Assembly: GCF_024519435.1 (NCBI RefSeq)
Contig: NZ_JALJRZ010000012.1
Coordinates: forward strand, 62,001 to 126,000
Direction: 5' to 3'
Length of the DNA stretch: 64,000 bases
Source of the DNA: Terrabacter sp. Ter38
GTDB lineage: Bacteria; Actinomycetota; Actinomycetes; Actinomycetales; Dermatophilaceae
Part shown: positions 17,957 to 26,961 of the stretch, piece by piece
Layout of the letters: each line of letters begins with the position of its first letter
Numbering within the stretch: the first letter of the stretch is position 1
Notes under the pieces: generated by a model
Databases searched by the model: none
The model's input: only the letters and a program-made list of their open reading frames with translations
Told to the model about the DNA's origin: nothing
Translations under genes and position numbers: made by a program

Positions 17957-20900
17957 GTGCGTGCCGTTAAACGCCTCCCGTCCGTCCTCGCCGTCCTCGG
18001 CCTCGCGACCGTCGGTGTCGTCCTGCCGACCGTGCAGGTGGCCGCCAAGCCGACACCCGTCAAGCCCACCGTGGTGCGTCTGGCCGTTCCCGACGTGCCC
18101 GTGGCCAGGCAGCAACGACTCAGCAGCCTGATGGGGACGCCCACGGGCACGGGAGCCACCGAAGGGCGGGACCGGACGGTCGTCGCGTCACTCACCTCGA
18201 CCGGCACCTCCTTCGACGTCGCCGGCGTCTCTTTCGAGGGTTCGGCGCCGACCGGCATGACCGTCGAGGCCCGGACCCGCAGCGGCTCCGGCTGGGGCCC
18301 CTGGCTCGAGCTGAAGGTCGACGACGACGGCGGGCCCGACCCGGGCTCGTCGGACGCGAGGAACGCGCACGCCGGAACGGAGCCCCTGGCGGCTGCGGGA
18401 GCGACGGGCATCGAGGTCCGCGTGGCGACAGCTGGTGCGCGGGCGCCACGGGGCCTGGTGGCCATCCTGGTCGACGGCGGGCACGCCGACGCCGACGCCG
18501 CGCTCGGCCGGGCGTCGGGTGCAGCGTCGGCAGCCGTCATCAGGCCGACCATCGTGACTCGGGCCGAGTGGGGCGCCGACGAGAGCCTGAAGCAGTGCAC
18601 GTCGGAGACGCTCACGGGCTACAAGGGCGCCGTCGTGCACCACACCGTCAACGCCAACGACTACACGCAGGCGCAGGTGCCGTCGATCCTGCGCGGGATG
18701 TACGCCTACCACACCCAGACCCTGGGCTGGTGCGACCTCGGCTACCAGTTCCTCGTGGACCGGTTCGGGACCGTGTACGAGGGCCGGGCCGGCGCTCTGA
18801 CGACCTTCGTCCAGGGGGCACAGACGGGTGGGTTCAACTCCGAGACCTTCGGCGTCTCGGTGATCGGGGACCACCGGACCGTTCCCTTCTCGGCGGCGAC
18901 GCGGTCGTCCGTGTCGGCCGTCATCGCATGGGTCGCCGACCGCGCCGACTTCGACCCTGCGGGCAGCACGACCTTCGTGTCGGCAGGGAACTCGAAGTAC
19001 GCCGCGGGCACGACGGTGACCAAGAGCCGCGTCAGCGGTCACCGCGACTACGGTGCGACCGAGTGCCCGGGCGACGCGGGGTATGCGCAGATCCCGTCCA
19101 TCCGGAGCGTGGCCGCGAACGCCTGGGCCGTAGGTCGGCAGGCCTTCACCCCCATGTCTCCGAAGCCGGTGCTCGAGGCGTTCGGACGTCCGGCCGGGAC
19201 CGCCCTGACGGTGGCCGGCCACGGCTGGGGCCACGGGCGGGGGATGTCGCAGTACGGCGCGTACGGAGCGGCCGCGCAGGGCCTGACGTCCACCCAGATC
19301 GTCAGCTTCTACTATCCGGGCACGACCCTCGGCGGCCAGGGCGACCCGGCGGTACGCATCTACCTGTCCGCCCTGGGTTCCGGCGGGACGACGGTCGTCG
19401 GACAGTCCGGAGTGACCCTCTACGACGGTCAGGCGACGACGGTCCTGCCGACGACGGCGACGCGATGGCGCGTCGTGCCGGACAGCGGGGGGCTGACCCT
19501 GCAGTGGCTGGTCGGGTCGACGTGGGCCTCGAGCGGCCACTGGAAGGGATGGACCTCTCCGCTGGTCCTCAGCAGACCGGCGACCGGGGTGCTCCGCGTC
19601 GTCCTCCCGTCGGGTGTGCTCCGTGACTATGCCGGTTCGGTCACCACACGAGCCTGGGGGAGTGCCGCTCGGTCGATCAACACGACGGGCTCCGAGGCGC
19701 ACGTCCGATCCGTCGTACCTGTCGAGATGCCGGCGTCATGGCCGGCGAACGCGCTTCAGGCGCAGGCCATCGCAGCCCGAACCTATGCGGCCTACGGAAG
19801 GGCTCATGCCCCGTCGGCCTACTACGACACCTGCGACTCGACGAGCTGTCAGGTGTACAAGGGCCTGGCGGACTACGACGCATCCGGCGCGCTTCGCTCG
19901 TCGTGGCTCGACGCGCGCTCCACGGCGGCGACCTCCGCGACCGCCGGGAAGGTCGTGCTCTACGGCGGGAAGGCTGCGCTGACCGAGTTCTCGTCATCGA
20001 ACGGCGGTCGCATCGTGAGCAGCTCCCTGCCCTACCAGGTCGCCAAGGTCGACCCGTATGACGGCGCCGTGAACACGGGCGCTCCCCACAGCTGGACCTC
20101 GTCGGTCGCACTGTCCCGGCTGCAGTCCGCCTATCCCGCGGTGGGCACCCTCTCGTCCGTGGCCGTCGTCGACCGCACGGGCGGTGGGGACTGGGGAGGA
20201 CGGACGACGTCGGTGCGCATCACCGGGTCCTCCGGGTCGGTGACGGCCAGCGGCGCGGCTTTCGCTGCGGCCGCGGGCCTGCGGAGCACCTGGTGGGTCG
20301 TGACCTCCGCACCCGCGACGTCGAGCCGACTCCTGCCTCGGGACCTGACGGCCGACTCGCTCGGAGACGCGCTGACGCCGAGCGGCTCCGGCGTCGCTGC
20401 TCTGGCCTACTCGGGCAACCGCAGCTTCACCCTCAAGACGCTCGCCTCGACGGGATGGGCCGGCACGTCCCTGCTCACCGGCGTCGGCCCCTTCGACGCC
20501 GACAACCTCGGCGACGTCGTGGCGCGGCGCAGCGACGGGACCCTCTGGCTCTGGTCGGGAGGGCCCCACGGCGTGCTGGACCGGGCCCCGGTGAGGATCG
20601 GCACCGGATGGGGTTCGGTCAACCTCCTCATCCCGGTCGGCGACATCAGCGGCGACGGCCACACCGACTTCCTGTCCCGAACCACCAGCGGCGATCTCGT
20701 CCTCAACCTCGGGAGCGGAGCAGGGGGGATCACGGGCTCGCGTCGAGTCGGCGCCGGCTGGGGGATCTTCTCTCGTGTCACCGCCGGCGACTTCGACGGA
20801 GACGGTCGAACCGATCTGGCCGCGGTGCGCGCCAGCGACGGGCGACTGGCCTTCTACGCAGGACTGGGTGGAGGGACGTTCCAGGCGGCCCAGCTCATCG

Positions 20901-21091
20901 GCTCGAGCGACTGGCGCCCGTTCAGCGAGTTCCTGTCCCTGGGCGACCTCACGGGGGACGGTCGTCACGACGTCCTGGTCCGTCGGGCGAGTGACGGGGC
21001 GCTGTTCGTCTACCCCGTCACCGGCCGGTTCGTGCTCGGCACCCCGCTGCCCTCGGGCACGCATGCGTGGACGACGCGTCTCGGCCAGTGA
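17957..21091 (+). CDS. Secreted three-module cell-wall enzyme: PGRP amidase, SpoIID domain and VCBS repeats
   Basis: The 1044-residue exported protein has a signal peptide (basic MRAVKR, hydrophobic core, AAA-like cut near 30). Residues about 195-385 are a PGRP/type-2 amidase with zinc ligands visible in VVHHTVN and GHRDYGATECPG. Residues about 420-780 are a SpoIID/LytB domain with GHGWGHGRGMSQYGA and VVPVEMPASWP, whose Glu is the catalytic residue in SpoIID lytic transglycosylases. Residues about 790-1040 are FG-GAP/VCBS blades with D-x-D-x-D-G loops (DFDGDGRTD). It should cleave both stem peptide and glycan strand outside the cell. GTG 17957 has AAGGAG 5 bases before it. Confidence 0.88.
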   Translation: MRAVKRLPSVLAVLGLATVGVVLPTVQVAAKPTPVKPTVVRLAVPDVPVARQQRLSSLMGTPTGTGATEGRDRTVVASLTSTGTSFDVAGVSFEGSAPTGMTVEARTRSGSGWGPWLELKVDDDGGPDPGSSDARNAHAGTEPLAAAGATGIEVRVATAGARAPRGLVAILVDGGHADADAALGRASGAASAAVIRPTIVTRAEWGADESLKQCTSETLTGYKGAVVHHTVNANDYTQAQVPSILRGMYAYHTQTLGWCDLGYQFLVDRFGTVYEGRAGALTTFVQGAQTGGFNSETFGVSVIGDHRTVPFSAATRSSVSAVIAWVADRADFDPAGSTTFVSAGNSKYAAGTTVTKSRVSGHRDYGATECPGDAGYAQIPSIRSVAANAWAVGRQAFTPMSPKPVLEAFGRPAGTALTVAGHGWGHGRGMSQYGAYGAAAQGLTSTQIVSFYYPGTTLGGQGDPAVRIYLSALGSGGTTVVGQSGVTLYDGQATTVLPTTATRWRVVPDSGGLTLQWLVGSTWASSGHWKGWTSPLVLSRPATGVLRVVLPSGVLRDYAGSVTTRAWGSAARSINTTGSEAHVRSVVPVEMPASWPANALQAQAIAARTYAAYGRAHAPSAYYDTCDSTSCQVYKGLADYDASGALRSSWLDARSTAATSATAGKVVLYGGKAALTEFSSSNGGRIVSSSLPYQVAKVDPYDGAVNTGAPHSWTSSVALSRLQSAYPAVGTLSSVAVVDRTGGGDWGGRTTSVRITGSSGSVTASGAAFAAAAGLRSTWWVVTSAPATSSRLLPRDLTADSLGDALTPSGSGVAALAYSGNRSFTLKTLASTGWAGTSLLTGVGPFDADNLGDVVARRSDGTLWLWSGGPHGVLDRAPVRIGTGWGSVNLLIPVGDISGDGHTDFLSRTTSGDLVLNLGSGAGGITGSRRVGAGWGIFSRVTAGDFDGDGRTDLAAVRASDGRLAFYAGLGGGTFQAAQLIGSSDWRPFSEFLSLGDLTGDGRHDVLVRRASDGALFVYPVTGRFVLGTPLPSGTHAWTTRLGQ

Positions 21092-21106
21092 CGGGCACCC
21101 GTGTCG

Positions 21107-21748
21107 TCAGGCCTGGAGGTCGACGGTGAGCTCGGGCTCGGTCTTCTCGCGCACCTCGGCCTCGGTGACCCCGGGCGCCAGCTCGCGCAGCACGAGCCCG
21201 GTCTCGTTGACGTCGAGGACGCAGAGGTCGGTGATGATGCGCTGGACGACGCCGCGTCCCGTGTAGGGCAGCGAGCACTCCTTGACGATCTTGTAGGACC
21301 CGTCCTTGGCGTTGTGCTCCATGAGCACGATGACCTTCTTGGCACCGTGCACGAGGTCCATCGCGCCGCCCATGCCCTTGACCATCTTGCCGGGGATCAT
21401 CCAGTTGGCGATGTCGCCGCCCTGCGAGACCTGCATGGCGCCGAGGATGGCGGCGTCGACCTTGCCGCCGCGGATCATCCCGAAGCTCGTCGCCGAGTCG
21501 AAGAAGGCCGCGCCCTTGCGCAGGGTGACGGTCTCCTTGCCGGCGTTGATGAGGTCAGGGTCCTCCTCGCCGTCGATCGGGTAGGCGCCGACGCCGAGGA
21601 TGCCGTTCTCGGACTGGAGCACGATCTCGACGTCGTCGGGGACGTAGTTGGGCACGAGGGTCGGCAGGCCGATGCCGAGGTTGACGTAGGCGCCGTCAGC
21701 CAGCTCTGCGGCGGCGCGGGCCGCCATCTGCTCACGGGTCAGAGCCAT
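21107..21748 (-). CDS. scoB: 3-oxoacid CoA-transferase subunit B
   Basis: The 213-residue beta subunit carries the catalytic Glu47 in [10 protein letters not shown], and [13 protein letters not shown] typical of ScoB/PcaJ/AtoA. It moves CoA between succinyl-CoA and a 3-oxoacid such as acetoacetate. The gene starts one base after scoA stops. The usual alternative name is 3-oxoadipate CoA-transferase; substrate cannot be fixed because no pca or ato genes are here. Confidence 0.92.
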   Translation of the reverse strand: MALTREQMAARAAAELADGAYVNLGIGLPTLVPNYVPDDVEIVLQSENGILGVGAYPIDGEEDPDLINAGKETVTLRKGAAFFDSATSFGMIRGGKVDAAILGAMQVSQGGDIANWMIPGKMVKGMGGAMDLVHGAKKVIVLMEHNAKDGSYKIVKECSLPYTGRGVVQRIITDLCVLDVNETGLVLRELAPGVTEAEVREKTEPELTVDLQA

Positions 21749-21749
21749 C

Positions 21750-22541
21750 TCACGCCTCCTGCTCGGTGGTCGTGCGCGGGCGGACGGTGCGGCGCTCGAT
21801 GCGCTTCAGGGCGGCCTGTTCGGGGGTCAGCGGCAGGACGCGTTGCACGAAGATGCCGGGCAGGTGGATCTCGTCGGGGTCGAGCTGACCGGGTTCGACG
21901 AGCTCCTCGACCTCGGCGACCGTCACGCGGCCGGCCATGGCGCACAGCGGGTTGAAGTTGCGGGCGGACTGGTTGAAGACGAGGTTGCCGTGCCGGTCGC
22001 CCTTCGCGGCCCGCACGAGCCCGAAGTCGGTCGTGATGGCTCGCTCGAGGACGAAGGTCTTCGTCTCGCCCATCCACTCGAGGTCCTGGGTCTGCTTCGG
22101 CGGCGACGCCACGGCGACGTTGCCGGAGTCGTCGTAGCGCCAGGGCAGTCCGCCGTCGGCGATCTGGGTGCCGACGCCCGTCATCGTGAAGAACGCGCCG
22201 ATGCCCGACCCGCCAGCGCGCAGGCGCTCGGCCAGCGTGCCCTGGGGGGTCAGCTCGACCTCGAGCTCGCCGGAGAGGTACTGCCGCTCGAACTCCTTGT
22301 TCTCGCCGACGTAGGAGCTGACCATGCGGCGGATCCTCTTGTCGCGCAGCAGGATGCCGAGGCCCCAGTCGTCGACGCCACAGTTGTTCGAGACGGCCTC
22401 GAGGTCGGTGAGGCCGGCGTCGTGGATCGCCGCGATGAGGACGGAGGGGATGCCGCAGAGGCCGAAGCCGCCGACCGAGAGCGACATTCCGTCGCTGATC
22501 CCGGCGATGGCCTCCTGGGGGGTGGAGACGACTTTGTCCAT
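21750..22541 (-). CDS. scoA: 3-oxoacid CoA-transferase subunit A
   Basis: The 263-residue alpha subunit starts [12 protein letters not shown] and has the CoA-binding GGFGLCGIP loop at about 24-32, [12 protein letters not shown] and [11 protein letters not shown], matching ScoA/PcaI. It forms the hetero-oligomer with ScoB. ATG 22541 is preferred over upstream starts because a TAGAGT box (minus strand, 22554-22549) ends 7 bases before it with no ribosome site, which fits a leaderless message. Confidence 0.92.
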   Translation of the reverse strand: MDKVVSTPQEAIAGISDGMSLSVGGFGLCGIPSVLIAAIHDAGLTDLEAVSNNCGVDDWGLGILLRDKRIRRMVSSYVGENKEFERQYLSGELEVELTPQGTLAERLRAGGSGIGAFFTMTGVGTQIADGGLPWRYDDSGNVAVASPPKQTQDLEWMGETKTFVLERAITTDFGLVRAAKGDRHGNLVFNQSARNFNPLCAMAGRVTVAEVEELVEPGQLDPDEIHLPGIFVQRVLPLTPEQAALKRIERRTVRPRTTTEQEA

Positions 22542-22712
22542 GGGTCGGACTCTATCCGCGCCGTCACGACCGGGTGCCGTGGGGTCGTCCCACAGGGCCG
22601 CGCCGACCTGTGGTCGCCGAGCACGTATGCCGTCGAGCGCGCGGGAAGCGAATGACAGTCGTGTCATTCATGACCCAGGATGAAGAACACCTCTGTAATT
22701 CGTCGGAGCGCC

Positions 22713-22741
22713 TTGTGATGGGTGTGACTGGAGTGCATAAA
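22713..22741 (+). promoter_or_regulatory. Sigma-A-like promoter of the M15/PG-binding protein gene
   Basis: TTGTGA (22713-22718) and CATAAA (22736-22741) are separated by 17 bases, about 45 bases before ATG 22787. The area around it is AT-richer than its surroundings. Confidence 0.6.
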
Positions 22742-22786
22742 TGGTGCGGGAGTAAACCCGTTCCCTCCCCTGACAAGAGGTTCACC

Positions 22787-24649
22787 ATGGCCTGGCGCCG
22801 ACACCCACTGGGCCTCGTCCTCGCTCTTCCCGCCCTGACCGTGCCCATGACGGCGAGCCCGGCCGCGGCGGTCCAGGCGCCGCCGATCCGGACGCTCCCG
22901 AGCACCCTCGACGTGTACGTGCCCTACCAGGAGCAGACGGTCTGCGACCCCGTGGCGCGACCCGGCGTGCTCGCGTTCGCCCGGCTCATGACCTCCCACT
23001 ACGGGATGGGCTCGACGGGGCTCATCGGTCGCGCCTGTGGCAGCGGTCCCTCCGAGCACTACGACGGGCGGGCCTGGGACTGGATGCTCAACGTCGACAA
23101 CCCGGCGCAGGAGGCCGTCGCACAGTCGGTGCTCGCCTGGCTGACGGCCCCCGACAAGAACGGCGTCCAGGGCGCCATGGCCCGGCGCTTCGGGATCATG
23201 TACATCATCCACGACCGCAAGATGTGGCGCTCCTACGCGACGGAGCGGGGCTGGGCGCCGTACTACGGCTCCTCACCCCACACGGACCACGTGCACTTCA
23301 GCTTCAACTACGACGGGGCGGCCGGCCGCACGTCGTGGTGGACAGGGGTCGCGACCCGCAGCTACCTCACCTCCCTCCCGCCTGCGGCGACGACGCTGCC
23401 GACGACGCCGCCCAGCACCCCGACGACGCCGTCGACGCCCGTGACGACGAAGCCCGTGCTGCTCTCCTACGGCATGCGCTCCGAGGCGGTGCGCCAGCTG
23501 CAGGTCCGGCTCGGCAACCTCCCCACGACCGGCTACTTCGGCGACCAGACCAAGGCCCGAGTCGTCGCCTACCAGACCTTCGTCGGACTCCCGCGGACCG
23601 GCGTCGCCGACCTGCGCACCCAGGAGATCCTCGCGGCCCGCGGATGGCGGAGCGTCACGGCCGCCTACCCGGCGTTGCAGCCGGGGACGACCTCGGGCGC
23701 CGTCAAGACGCTCCAGGGCAAGCTCGGCTCGCTGCCGACGACCGGCTACTACGGGAGCCTGACCCGGGCCCGGGTGACGGCGTACCAGAAGTTCGTCGGC
23801 CTGCCGCAGACCGGAGTCGCCGACCCCGTGACGCAGGCCCGACTGTGGGTACGCGGCTGGACCGGGTCCGCGGCGGCGTCCGGCGCGCCGACGAAGGCCT
23901 ACCCGACCCTGCGGTTCGGGATGACGTCATCGGCCGTCAAGGCGCTCCAGGGCAGGCTCGGCTCGCTGCCGACGACCGGCTACTACGGCACGCTGACGCG
24001 CGCCAGGGTGACCGCCTACCAGCGCTTCGCCGGTCTGCCGCAGACCGGCGTCGCCGACTCGGCCACGCAGCAGCGGCTCTACACGCGGGGCTGGTCGGCG
24101 ACGACGAGCACCGTCGCGCTCGTCACCAGCAGCACCACGACCGGGAGGGACCTCGCCATGACCGTCTACGCCAGCACGTCGTCACGCAGCAGCGCCGGGG
24201 TCGCCAGCGTCGACATCGGAACGAGCTACACGGCATACAAGAGCCTGACGCTCGCGACCGGGTCGCGTGGCGCGGCGGTGCGCGTCCTCCAGCGGGCGCT
24301 CGGCGGGCTCGCGGTCGACGGCGTGTTCGGCTCCGTCACGCGCGACAAGGTCGTCTCGTTGCAGCGCTCGCTCGCCCAGCCGCAGACCGGGGTCATGACC
24401 CCCGCGCTCTGGGACGTCCTCGAGGCCCGTGACTTCCCCTTCGTGGCCGACCGTTCGACAGTCCTCCGGGCGGGTGACACGGGCCCGCAGGTCGTCGCCG
24501 TGCAGCGCCTGCTCGGCGTCCGTCAGACAGGCGTCTTCGACCTGGCGACGCGCGAGGCGGTCAAGTCCGTGCAGGCGCGGGCAGGCCTCGCCAGCACCGG
24601 GGTCGTCGCGTCCCGGACCTGGTCGCTCTTCGACCGGCTGTCGGCGTAG
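22787..24649 (+). CDS. Secreted M15-like peptidase with five peptidoglycan-binding repeats
   Basis: The 620-residue protein has a signal peptide cut near AAA at 28-30. Residues about 30-190 resemble the M15/VanY fold: SEHYDGRAWD gives the Ser-x-His...Asp zinc-site pattern and HTDHVHF the second His. A Thr/Pro linker follows, then five PG_binding_1 repeats (about 224-283, 297-358, 378-438, 485-545, 560-618). Repeats 2 and 3 are nearly identical at DNA level. Likely role: trimming peptide stems while held to the wall. ATG 22787 has AAGAGG 6 bases upstream. Confidence 0.8.
   Translation: MAWRRHPLGLVLALPALTVPMTASPAAAVQAPPIRTLPSTLDVYVPYQEQTVCDPVARPGVLAFARLMTSHYGMGSTGLIGRACGSGPSEHYDGRAWDWMLNVDNPAQEAVAQSVLAWLTAPDKNGVQGAMARRFGIMYIIHDRKMWRSYATERGWAPYYGSSPHTDHVHFSFNYDGAAGRTSWWTGVATRSYLTSLPPAATTLPTTPPSTPTTPSTPVTTKPVLLSYGMRSEAVRQLQVRLGNLPTTGYFGDQTKARVVAYQTFVGLPRTGVADLRTQEILAARGWRSVTAAYPALQPGTTSGAVKTLQGKLGSLPTTGYYGSLTRARVTAYQKFVGLPQTGVADPVTQARLWVRGWTGSAAASGAPTKAYPTLRFGMTSSAVKALQGRLGSLPTTGYYGTLTRARVTAYQRFAGLPQTGVADSATQQRLYTRGWSATTSTVALVTSSTTTGRDLAMTVYASTSSRSSAGVASVDIGTSYTAYKSLTLATGSRGAAVRVLQRALGGLAVDGVFGSVTRDKVVSLQRSLAQPQTGVMTPALWDVLEARDFPFVADRSTVLRAGDTGPQVVAVQRLLGVRQTGVFDLATREAVKSVQARAGLASTGVVASRTWSLFDRLSA
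23711..24051 (+). repeat. Internal tandem duplication in PG-binding repeats 2 and 3
   Basis: A segment of about 107 bases from 23711 (starting CTCCAGGGCA) is repeated from 23945, offset 234 bases (78 codons), with only scattered differences; a 29-base core around the GSLPTTGYYG codons is identical. The divergence is far lower than against repeats 1, 4 and 5, so this is a recent duplication. Confidence 0.8.
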
Positions 24650-24660
24650 AGCCCTGCCGC

Positions 24661-25389
24661 TCAGGCACTCTCGCGGGCGTCGACGGTGACACCCTCCGAG
24701 GCGAAGCGGTCCGCGAGGTCGTCGCGCTGACCGCGTACGAGCACGACCGACCCGTCGACCGCCCACGCCGCGAGCGCTCGGCGCAGCACCGGCTCGAGGG
24801 TCCCGGCGAGCACGACGCGGGGCGACGTGCCCCACCCGACGTCAGGCACGACGACGGCGCCGTATGCCGTGTCGACGCCGTCCGCGGCCAGGGCGACGTC
24901 GCCCGGCTCGGGGTCCGACATCGGCGAGAAGACGTCGCCGTGGGTGGCCAGCTCGCGGGCCTCGTCGACTGCGCCACCCGCCTCGTCGGCCTCGGGGTGC
25001 CGACGGGCCAGGGCCGGCAGCGAGACGAGCACGGCGTCACCTCCGTGGCCGGCGGCGGCAGCGGGGGAGCCGGTGACGAGCACGTCGGCCCCGGTGGCCG
25101 CGTCACCGACGACGACCGTCGCGCCGACCGACCACGTCGCGAGGGCCCAGTAGAGCGAGCGCCAGTGCGCCGGGAGGTCGAGGCCGACCGTGGTGCCGGG
25201 GCCTGCCGCGGCGTCGTCCTGGAGGAGGTTCGCAGCCTTGGCGACCCAGTTGGCGAGGACGCGTGCGCTGAGCTCGATGCGCTCGCCCGCGGTGGGTCCC
25301 GGCTCGTCGTCGTACCACGTCAGGCGCGGTCGACCCGGGTCCGAGGCGACCATCCGCGCGAGCACGTCGGCCGGCAGCAGGTCGCCCAT
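24661..25389 (-). CDS. TIGR03089-family protein, truncated acyl-activating-like
   Basis: The 242-residue protein begins MGDLLPADVLARM and resembles the N-terminal part of AMP-forming ligases, but has no adenylation P-loop. This matches the actinobacterial TIGR03089 family of unknown function, which usually sits beside LCP-family genes as here. Its ATG overlaps the LCP stop (TGATG), so it is translationally coupled. No catalytic role can be assigned. Confidence 0.8.
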   Translation of the reverse strand: MGDLLPADVLARMVASDPGRPRLTWYDDEPGPTAGERIELSARVLANWVAKAANLLQDDAAAGPGTTVGLDLPAHWRSLYWALATWSVGATVVVGDAATGADVLVTGSPAAAAGHGGDAVLVSLPALARRHPEADEAGGAVDEARELATHGDVFSPMSDPEPGDVALAADGVDTAYGAVVVPDVGWGTSPRVVLAGTLEPVLRRALAAWAVDGSVVLVRGQRDDLADRFASEGVTVDARESA

Positions 25390-26543
25390 CAGCTGTTCTT
25401 CGCTCCTTCGACCGTGGTGCCGGCCGGGGGCTCGGTCAGCGGCTCGTCGTCCTTGAGGGCCTTGAAGAGCGCCTTGGCGCGCTCGGTGTCCCACTTGACG
25501 GCGAGGGCGCCGGCGCTCGTGCGGTAGGCGAGGTCGGAGGTCGGCACGGACAGGGAGAGGCCCTCGTCGTTGCTGACGGCCCGCATCGCCTGGAGCACCC
25601 GGACGGCGTCCGTGATCCCCGTGTCCTGGCCGACGGCGAGGCCCGCGGCGGAGGCGTCGGCGAAGCTCTTGTAGCGCCAGGGGAGGAGCACGGTCGAGGG
25701 CGTCGCCGCCTTCTTCATGAGCGCCCCGAGGAACTGGCGCTGCCGGGCGGCGCGCCCGATGTCGCCCAGCGGGTCCTCGTAGCGGGAGCGGACGTAGCCG
25801 AGGGCGTTGCCACCGTCGAGCGTCTGGCAGCCCTTCTGGAGGTCGATACCGGCCTTCTTGTCCTTCATGTTGCGCGGCACGCAGAGGTCGACCCCGCCGA
25901 CGCTGTCGACGACGGCGGCGAAGCCGCCCAGCCCGATCTCGACGTAGCCGTCGACGTGGATGCCGGTGACCTGCTCGACGGTCTCGGTGAGCAGCTTGGG
26001 TCCGCCGATGGAGTACGCGGCGTTGATCTTGTTGGAGCCGTGTCCCGGGATGGGCACGTAGGAGTCGCGGGGCAGCGAGACCATCACCGGCTTGCCGCCG
26101 CTCTCGGAGACGTGGACGAGCATGATCGTGTCGGTGCGGTTCCCGGCCGCGTTGCCCGTCGCGTACTTCTTGCGCTGCTCCTTGGTCAGTCCCTCACGGC
26201 TGTCGGAGCCCACGAGGAGGTAGTTGTAGCCCGACGTGTCGGTGGGCCGCTGGCCGTCGGGAACGTTGTCGACCTTGTTGACGGCCCCCCACGCCTGCAT
26301 CGGCACCCAGACCATGAAGCCGATCCAGGCCAGGAGCAGCACGAGCAGCACGACGAGGGCGATGCGCCCGCGGCGCCAGCGGTAGCGGGGTTCCCGCGTC
26401 GGGGTGTCCGGTCCGGCGTCCCTCTCGTCGGCACGCGAGGGGGTGACCACCCCGCCTGCGGGCCGCTTGGGGCGACGACGGGTGTCGACGACGTAGGCGT
26501 CGTCCTGGCCGGAACGACGCGGAGTGCTCGGATCAGTCGGCAT
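25389..26543 (-). CDS. LytR-CpsA-Psr (LCP) family glycopolymer ligase
   Basis: The 384-residue protein has a charged cytoplasmic tail of about 58 residues, one membrane helix (about 60-83) and an extracellular LCP domain with LLVGSDSREG, RTDTIMLVHV, SLPRDSYVPIPG and KINAAYSIGG. These hold the conserved Asp/Arg residues that bind the polyprenyl pyrophosphate. The family transfers wall teichoic acid-like or arabinogalactan-like polymers from lipid carrier to peptidoglycan, so it could attach the polymer made by the Pse locus. It overlaps the upstream DUF2304 gene by 11 bases. Confidence 0.92.
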   Translation of the reverse strand: MPTDPSTPRRSGQDDAYVVDTRRRPKRPAGGVVTPSRADERDAGPDTPTREPRYRWRRGRIALVVLLVLLLAWIGFMVWVPMQAWGAVNKVDNVPDGQRPTDTSGYNYLLVGSDSREGLTKEQRKKYATGNAAGNRTDTIMLVHVSESGGKPVMVSLPRDSYVPIPGHGSNKINAAYSIGGPKLLTETVEQVTGIHVDGYVEIGLGGFAAVVDSVGGVDLCVPRNMKDKKAGIDLQKGCQTLDGGNALGYVRSRYEDPLGDIGRAARQRQFLGALMKKAATPSTVLLPWRYKSFADASAAGLAVGQDTGITDAVRVLQAMRAVSNDEGLSLSVPTSDLAYRTSAGALAVKWDTERAKALFKALKDDEPLTEPPAGTTVEGAKNS

Positions 26544-26961
26544 CGGCTGCCTTCACGCTCGGGGACGGGGGGAGCTCGCCGGACAGTGTGACAGCCGTTC
26601 CTGTCGACCTCACGTGCTCGGCGGCGGACCTCGCCTCGTCGAGCGCGATGCGGCGCGCGAGGCGGGTGTAGCGCGTCTCCATCTCACGGAAGCGCTTGTA
26701 CGTCGTGACGACGAAGCCGAGGAAGGCCACGACCAGCCCATAGAGGATGAGGTCGGCGCCACGTCCGATCCCCAGCGCCTTGGCGAGGTTGGTCCACGTC
26801 TTGCTCGGGTCGATGATCGAGTAGATGACGATGCCGAGGAGGAAGAGCAGCCCCAGTCGGCGCAGGGCCTGGGTGCGCTGGCCGGAGCCGATGAGCAGTC
26901 GCCAGGCGATGGCGAGGACGGCCGCGATGAGCAGGATCTGGACGACACTCTGTCGACTCAT
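26533..26961 (-). CDS. DUF2304 small membrane protein
   Basis: The 142-residue protein has three hydrophobic segments (about 6-22, 34-50, 70-90), then a charged helix. It is the standard partner of GT2 polyprenyl-phosphate glycosyltransferases and overlaps that gene by four bases (ATGA). The role is taken to be membrane anchoring or flipping in the same pathway; the function of the family is not established. Confidence 0.85.
   Translation of the reverse strand: MSRQSVVQILLIAAVLAIAWRLLIGSGQRTQALRRLGLLFLLGIVIYSIIDPSKTWTNLAKALGIGRGADLILYGLVVAFLGFVVTTYKRFREMETRYTRLARRIALDEARSAAEHVRSTGTAVTLSGELPPSPSVKAADAD

Noticed and set aside
23711-24051. Phage-type or CRISPR-like direct repeat
   Set aside because: The repeat stays in frame with 78-codon spacing and encodes PG-binding domains, so it is a domain duplication.
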